Source of the DNA: an uncultured Cocleimonas sp.
Lineage (GTDB): Bacteria; Pseudomonadota; Gammaproteobacteria; Thiotrichales; Thiotrichaceae
Assembly (NCBI GenBank): GCA_937974135.1
Contig: CALJIH010000300.1
Coordinates: 1-9,909 of the forward strand
Direction: 5' to 3'
DNA: 9,909 nt
Part shown: positions 6,698 to 9,909 of the stretch, piece after piece
How the letters are laid out: each line of letters opens with the position of its first letter
Position numbering within the stretch: position 1 is the stretch's first letter
Translations under genes and position numbers: made by a program
The notes under the pieces: generated by a model
Told to the model about the DNA's origin: nothing
The model's database searches: none
What the model saw: the letters and a program-made list of their open reading frames with translations, nothing else

Positions 6698-7444
6698 TTA
6701 TTGAATTACCGCTTTCGAGGTGAATTCTTTTCGCCAAATAAGTAACAACAAGAATCCCATAATTGCGCCACCGATATGAGCGAAATGCGCCACACCTCCA
6801 CCAAATAAAGAGAAGCCAGTTACACCTGAAAACAGGTCGATTAAAATTAACACAGGCACAAAAACTTTTGCTGGAACAGGATAAGGGATAAAGATCAGCA
6901 TCAATTTGTTATTTGGAAAGAAAATCGCATAGGCGACCAATATCCCGTAAATAGCACCCGACGCACCCACCATAGGTGTATGAAAAACACCCATAATGTC
7001 ATTCGCTTGCTCTGTACTTAAGACAGAAGGTGGATAGCTGAATTGTTTGATCATCATCATGATGTCAGCGTTGCTTAATCCGGAATCAGTTAACACTGAA
7101 TAGACTTGATTAAACTGAAAGTGATTGACGCCATTATAGATAAGCGCAGCGCCGATGCCACATACAAAGTAGAAGATTAAAAATCGTACTCTGCCTAAAA
7201 CATTCTCCAGCGCAGTGCCAAACATAAACAAGGCATACATATTGAAGATTAGATGCATCAAACTGCCATGCATGAACATATGACTGACATATTGCCAAAT
7301 GCCATATTTGTCATTTTGCGGATAATGCAAGGCTAGTTCATCTCTAAAGTTACCAATTGCTTGTTGTTCGAAAAAATAAAGTAAAACACAGGCTGCAACT
7401 AAGATATTAACCGCGCGTGAGAGTATTTGTGGCGAAAATTGCAT
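6698..7444 (-). CDS. Rhomboid family intramembrane serine protease
   Basis: A 248-residue polytopic inner-membrane protein with the rhomboid active-site signature: HMFMHGSLMHLIFNM (H-x-x-x-N, His64/Asn68) in the second helix, VGASGAIYG with nucleophile Ser162, and AHFAHIGGAIMG with His223 as the catalytic partner. Six or so helices cut substrates within the membrane. Between the Asn motif and the Ser motif there are 94 residues, about 47 more than in E. coli GlpG. The extra part is a loop around residues 105-155 containing polar and Met/Gln-rich sequence. There is no cytoplasmic GlpG N-terminal domain; the first helix starts near residue 10. The ATG at 7444 has AGGGA seven bases upstream. It stands between repeat copies 5 and 6, and its natural substrate is unknown. 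Confidence 0.94.
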   Translation of the reverse strand: MQFSPQILSRAVNILVAACVLLYFFEQQAIGNFRDELALHYPQNDKYGIWQYVSHMFMHGSLMHLIFNMYALFMFGTALENVLGRVRFLIFYFVCGIGAALIYNGVNHFQFNQVYSVLTDSGLSNADIMMMIKQFSYPPSVLSTEQANDIMGVFHTPMVGASGAIYGILVAYAIFFPNNKLMLIFIPYPVPAKVFVPVLILIDLFSGVTGFSLFGGGVAHFAHIGGAIMGFLLLLIWRKEFTSKAVIQ

Positions 7445-7561
7445 TAAGATCCCTGCTATTTAAATTAATTTGTTTATTGTTATAGATTATCAGTCATTTA
7501 CGTAATACACACCTTTCAGGATGCACTATTTGTAAAGTGTGTGATTCTATTCAAATGCCTT

Positions 7562-7583
7562 AAAAGTAGGGGGGTGTCTTTTT
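7562..7583 (+). repeat. Intergenic repeat copy 6 (core only)
   Basis: An exact core, AAAAGTAGGGGGGTGTCT plus a T run, with no recognisable 5' module or 3' inverted repeat. It lies 13 bases from the end of the minus-strand transaldolase gene, in antisense orientation to both flanking genes. Confidence 0.85.
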
Positions 7584-7596
7584 AATACCCGTTAAA

Positions 7597-8535
7597 TTAA
7601 GTGCGAGCGCTAAATAAATCCAATAACTTATCTTGATCAACCGCAAATCCTCGAATACCTTGGGCGAGTTTTTCGGTTGCCATGGCGTCGTTATTCATCA
7701 TCCAGCGGAACGCTTTTTCATCAAGTGTCAGTTTTTCTTGTGATTCACCAGTATTGTTAGCGTTAAGTTCTTGAACTAAGTTGCTATTATCATTACGTAA
7801 TTCTTCTAAGAAATTAGGGCCGATAGTTAAATAGTCACAACCTGCTAAAGCCTCGATTTCTCCGCTATTTCTAAAGCTCGCACCCATGACAATGGTGTTA
7901 TAGCCGTGCTGTTTGTAGTAATTGTAGATTTTGGTTACGGAGATTACGCCGGGATCTTGTTTAGGTTCAAAGCTTTGTTGTTCTCCATTTGCCTTGTACC
8001 AATCGAGAATACGACCCACAAATGGTGAGATGAGGAATACTTTGGCTTCCGCACAGGCAACCGCCTGCGCGAAACCAAAAAGCAACGTTAGATTACAATT
8101 AATGCCTTCAGTTTGAAGTTGCTTAGCCGCTTGTATACCTTCCCACGTTGAAGCAATTTTAATCAATACACGGTCTTTATGAACGCCATGCTGAGCATAT
8201 AAATCGATGAGCTTACGCGCTTTCGAAATCGTTGCGTCTTTATCAAAGGATAGGCGCGCATCGACTTCGGTTGAGACACGGCCCGGAATGATTTTTAGTA
8301 TTTCACAACCAATTTTAACGCCAAAAATATCCGCCACATCTTCAACATCATTTTTATCTGATGCCGCAGTGATTGAATCATCCATAAAGCTTGCGTAATC
8401 AGCATCTTGTGCGACTTTTAATAGCAGTGACGGATTCGTTGTTGCATCTTGTGGTTGATATTCTTTAATTGCGGCTAAATCCCCAGTATCAGCCACCACC
8501 GTTGTCATTTCACGTAATTGGTCTAGTTTATTCAC
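7597..8535 (-). CDS. tal: Transaldolase (TalB type)
   Basis: A 312-residue class I transaldolase, close to the 317 residues of E. coli TalB. It moves a dihydroxyacetone unit from sedoheptulose 7-phosphate to glyceraldehyde 3-phosphate in the non-oxidative pentose phosphate pathway, in the cytosol. Landmarks are VADTGD (Asp16, acid/base region), DATTNPSLLLK (30-40), a Glu in GRVSTEVDARLS (Glu90), the Schiff-base lysine in RVLIKIASTWEGI (Lys126), NLTLLFGFAQAVACAEA, ISPFVGRILDWY, and SFRNSGEI followed by LAGCDYLTIGP. The start is GTG, supported by AAGGAT six bases upstream and by alignment with the TalB N terminus (KLDQLR). It is a single gene between two repeat copies, and no transketolase or other pentose phosphate gene is nearby. 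I find no convincing promoter in the 100 bases upstream. Confidence 0.97.
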   Translation of the reverse strand: MNKLDQLREMTTVVADTGDLAAIKEYQPQDATTNPSLLLKVAQDADYASFMDDSITAASDKNDVEDVADIFGVKIGCEILKIIPGRVSTEVDARLSFDKDATISKARKLIDLYAQHGVHKDRVLIKIASTWEGIQAAKQLQTEGINCNLTLLFGFAQAVACAEAKVFLISPFVGRILDWYKANGEQQSFEPKQDPGVISVTKIYNYYKQHGYNTIVMGASFRNSGEIEALAGCDYLTIGPNFLEELRNDNSNLVQELNANNTGESQEKLTLDEKAFRWMMNNDAMATEKLAQGIRGFAVDQDKLLDLFSART

Positions 8536-8613
8536 TTGTTATCCTTAGTATTTGAATTAATTGCTTTATATCGTTTTAGTTGGCAGCCGATTGTAGTATA
8601 AATTTTGTGTAAT

Positions 8614-8629
8614 ATCAGCTTTTGCTGAT
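8614..8629. promoter_or_regulatory. Short hairpin/inverted repeat upstream of transaldolase
   Basis: ATCAGC (8614-8619) and GCTGAT (8624-8629) form six-base arms around TTTT, about 80 bases upstream of the transaldolase start. It could be an operator or a chance hairpin; nothing links it to a known regulator. Confidence 0.2.
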
Positions 8630-8652
8630 TATGATTAAATGAAAAAATGCCC

Positions 8653-8692
8653 AAAAGTGGGGGGGTGTCTCCTTCGACAGACTCAAGACATC
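8653..8692 (+). repeat. Intergenic repeat copy 7 (short form with 3' inverted repeat)
   Basis: Core AAAAGTGGGGGGGTGTCT (8653-8670) followed by CCTTCGACAGACTCA and the closing arm AGACATC (8686-8692), pairing with GGTGTCT (8664-8670) through one G-T wobble. It is the same architecture as copy 5, with different bases in the loop. There is no 5' module. Confidence 0.85.
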
Positions 8693-8920
8693 GCTTTTTA
8701 CAGAAGAAATAGATCAATCGATATACGAAAATGCAGTTCGACTTTCCATGCCCATCTTAGACGTATCCGAATCGCAATTGGGGTCAGCCATGATATCGCT
8801 GATATAACTGGCACTACACTCATAATCCTATTTAAGCGCGTTTATTCATGAAAATAGTTCAATGGCTTCACGGCGTAATCTGTTAGAGTTCAATCTGATT
8901 TAACTTGATAGGCTTTTTGC
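8693..8920. other. Intergenic stretch without a supported gene
   Basis: Between repeat copy 7 and the YehS-like gene I find no gene I can support. Short open frames on the + strand cross it but lack a ribosome binding site and family features. The one structure is a nested inverted repeat, GCCA (8787-8790) / TGGC (8809-8812) enclosing ATATC (8793-8797) / GATAT (8801-8805). No T run follows it, so it is not an obvious terminator. Confidence 0.4.
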
Positions 8921-9451
8921 GTGAAAAATAACGACATCCTGCGACGTATTCGGTTTACCTTTAATCTCGATGATTCAATGATGATGAAGCTATCCAGTAG
9001 TGCGGATAAAAAAGTGACTCGGGCAGAGATTAGTGACTGGTTAAAACGCGATGATGATTTGGGTTATACCTCGATGAATGATCACGAACTCGCGATATTC
9101 CTGAATCATTTTATCGAAGAAAAACGTGGAAAACGCGATGGCCCTGCGCCAGTAGCAGAAAAGAAATTAAATAATAATGCGATCTTTATGAAGCTTAAAA
9201 TCGCGCTTAATTTAAAAGCCGAAGATGTCTTAGAACTGTTAGAGTCGGCTGGTTTTAAACTGGGAAAACATGAACTTAGTGCGTTTTTTAGGAAACCAGG
9301 TCACAAGCATTATCGCGAATGTAAAGACCAAGTATTGCGTAATTTTTTACAAGGCATGCAGAATAAATATCGACAAGATGTACCACCAATTACCAAGACC
9401 GATGCACCAGCTCCACCTAAAGAAGGTTATCAGTGGAAGAAAAAGTCTTAA
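8921..9451 (+). CDS. yehS: YehS-like DUF1456 protein
   Basis: A 176-residue cytosolic protein built of two DUF1456 repeats. The first starts NNDILRRIRFTFNLDDSMM (3-21) and runs to IEEKRGKRDG; the second starts NNNAIFMKLKIALNLKAEDV (84-103) and runs through KPGHKHYRECKDQVLRNFLQG. E. coli YehS (about 156 residues) shows the same two-repeat layout, including the LRN/KLRIAF starts and the H-K-x-(F/Y)-R-E-C motif, as I recall it. The C-terminal tail (about 150-176), rich in Pro and Lys, is longer than in YehS. The function of the family is not established. The start is GTG with only a weak AGG upstream, chosen because it matches the YehS N terminus. The stop codon directly abuts repeat copy 8. Confidence 0.9.
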   Translation: MKNNDILRRIRFTFNLDDSMMMKLSSSADKKVTRAEISDWLKRDDDLGYTSMNDHELAIFLNHFIEEKRGKRDGPAPVAEKKLNNNAIFMKLKIALNLKAEDVLELLESAGFKLGKHELSAFFRKPGHKHYRECKDQVLRNFLQGMQNKYRQDVPPITKTDAPAPPKEGYQWKKKS

Positions 9452-9524
9452 GCTTTGTATAATCGAATTATCCGTTTCAAAAAACGAAACGGTAAGTTCG
9501 CTAAAAAGGTGGGGAGTGTCTTTT
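9451..9524 (+). repeat. Intergenic repeat copy 8 (long form)
   Basis: AGCTTTGTATAATCGAATTAT begins at the last base of the yehS-like stop codon. The stem CCGTTTC (9472-9478) / GAAACGG (9486-9492) with loop AAAAAAC follows, then TAAGTTCGCT and a diverged core AAAAAGGTGGGGAGTGTC plus TTTT (9503-9524). It ends 16 bases before the start codon of the next transporter, so it would form most of that gene's leader if transcription comes from upstream. Confidence 0.8.
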
Positions 9525-9540
9525 ATTAAGACAATTTAGT

Positions 9541-9909
9541 GTGAAATCTTTATCTCGAAATACATCAACATTTATTGGCTTTATCGCTATCTTGCTGTGG
9601 GCATTGTTAGCGCTATTCACAGCTTCTAGTGGAGATGTCCCACCGTTTCAATTGGCAGCAATGACATTTGCTATTGGTGCTTCCATTGGTGTTTGTCGCT
9701 GGATATTTAAACCTTCATCAATCTTAGCACTTAAACAACCCTTATCTGTTTGGGCGCTGGGTGTTATTGGGTTATTCGGTTATCATTTCGCGTACTTCAC
9801 CGCATTAAGAAATGCACCTCCAGTTGATGCTGGATTGATTGCTTATCTTTGGCCTCTATTGATCGTTTTACTTTCAGCCTTATTGCCTGGTGAAAAATTA
9901 CGTATACAC
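9541..9909 (+). CDS. EamA/DMT-family exporter, N-terminal part (3' truncated by window edge)
   Basis: The frame is open from GTG at 9541 to the window end, giving 123 residues beginning MKSLSRNTSTFIGFIAILLW. It has four predicted helices in the first EamA repeat: about 11-28, 38-55, 67-88 (VWALGVIGLFGYHFAYFTAL) and 96-114, with the typical APPVDAGLIAYLWPLLIVLL followed by PGEKL landmark. The LIAYLWPLL segment recalls YddG-type DMT exporters of aromatic amino acids, but substrate cannot be assigned. The start is GTG without a clear Shine-Dalgarno sequence; the frame is open upstream only to about 9505, inside repeat copy 8, with no better start. It is a different paralogue from the transporter at 4201-5082. 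Confidence 0.87.
   Translation, partial: MKSLSRNTSTFIGFIAILLWALLALFTASSGDVPPFQLAAMTFAIGASIGVCRWIFKPSSILALKQPLSVWALGVIGLFGYHFAYFTALRNAPPVDAGLIAYLWPLLIVLLSALLPGEKLRIH

Noticed and set aside
7496..7546. Possible hairpin between ACACACCTTT and AAAGTGTGTG upstream of the rhomboid gene
   Set aside because: The arms pair only with a shifted bulge and a long loop, which is too weak to call.
1062..8670. G-quadruplex formation by the repeat core
   Set aside because: Each core has a single run of six or seven Gs and no further G tracts nearby, so an intramolecular quadruplex is not supported.
8639..8851. Open frame of 70 codons on the + strand crossing repeat copy 7
   Set aside because: It begins in the repeat, lacks a Shine-Dalgarno sequence and shows no family features. 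A parallel frame (about 8674-8807) reads protein-like but has no start, and an open stretch of that length is not surprising by chance.
1002..9524. CRISPR array from regularly recurring repeats
   Set aside because: The repeats are about 0.5-2.5 kb apart with whole genes between them, not separated by short uniform spacers, and no cas genes are present.

Overview
This window most likely comes from a marine-type gammaproteobacterium with moderately low GC. The C-terminal part of an Escherichia-type YcaO, a YehS/DUF1456 protein and a TalB-type transaldolase all point to Gammaproteobacteria. A protein with an exosortase-H-like (IPTL) sorting signal and a lipobox lipoprotein indicate a Gram-negative envelope. 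The genus cannot be fixed from the sequence alone.

Layout, left to right. The 3' end of ycaO is followed six bases later by a small two-helix membrane protein (DUF3592-like), both on the + strand. A minus-strand gene for a protein with a mid-protein IPTL sorting signal comes next, bracketed by two nearly identical terminator hairpins. Then come a class V (alanine/serine-glyoxylate type) aminotransferase and a DUF1330 protein, both minus. A complete EamA/DMT transporter and a secreted beta-propeller-like lipoprotein follow on the + strand. A rhomboid protease and transaldolase lie on the minus strand. The window ends with the YehS-like protein and the first 123 codons of a second DMT exporter on the + strand. 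Most genes look like single transcription units and no multi-gene pathway is evident.

The most striking content lies between the genes. A repeat with the core AAAAGTRGGGGGGTGTCT occurs eight times (one copy degenerate) in 9.9 kb, in almost every intergenic gap, always in the same orientation and never inside a recognised gene. Long copies add an upstream TAGCTTTGYATAAATTATT module and a hairpin whose stem changes between copies while pairing is kept. Two short copies continue into an inverted repeat (GGTGTC...GACACC type). Together this suggests a structured, probably mobile REP/MITE-like element family that has colonised the gene boundaries of this genome.
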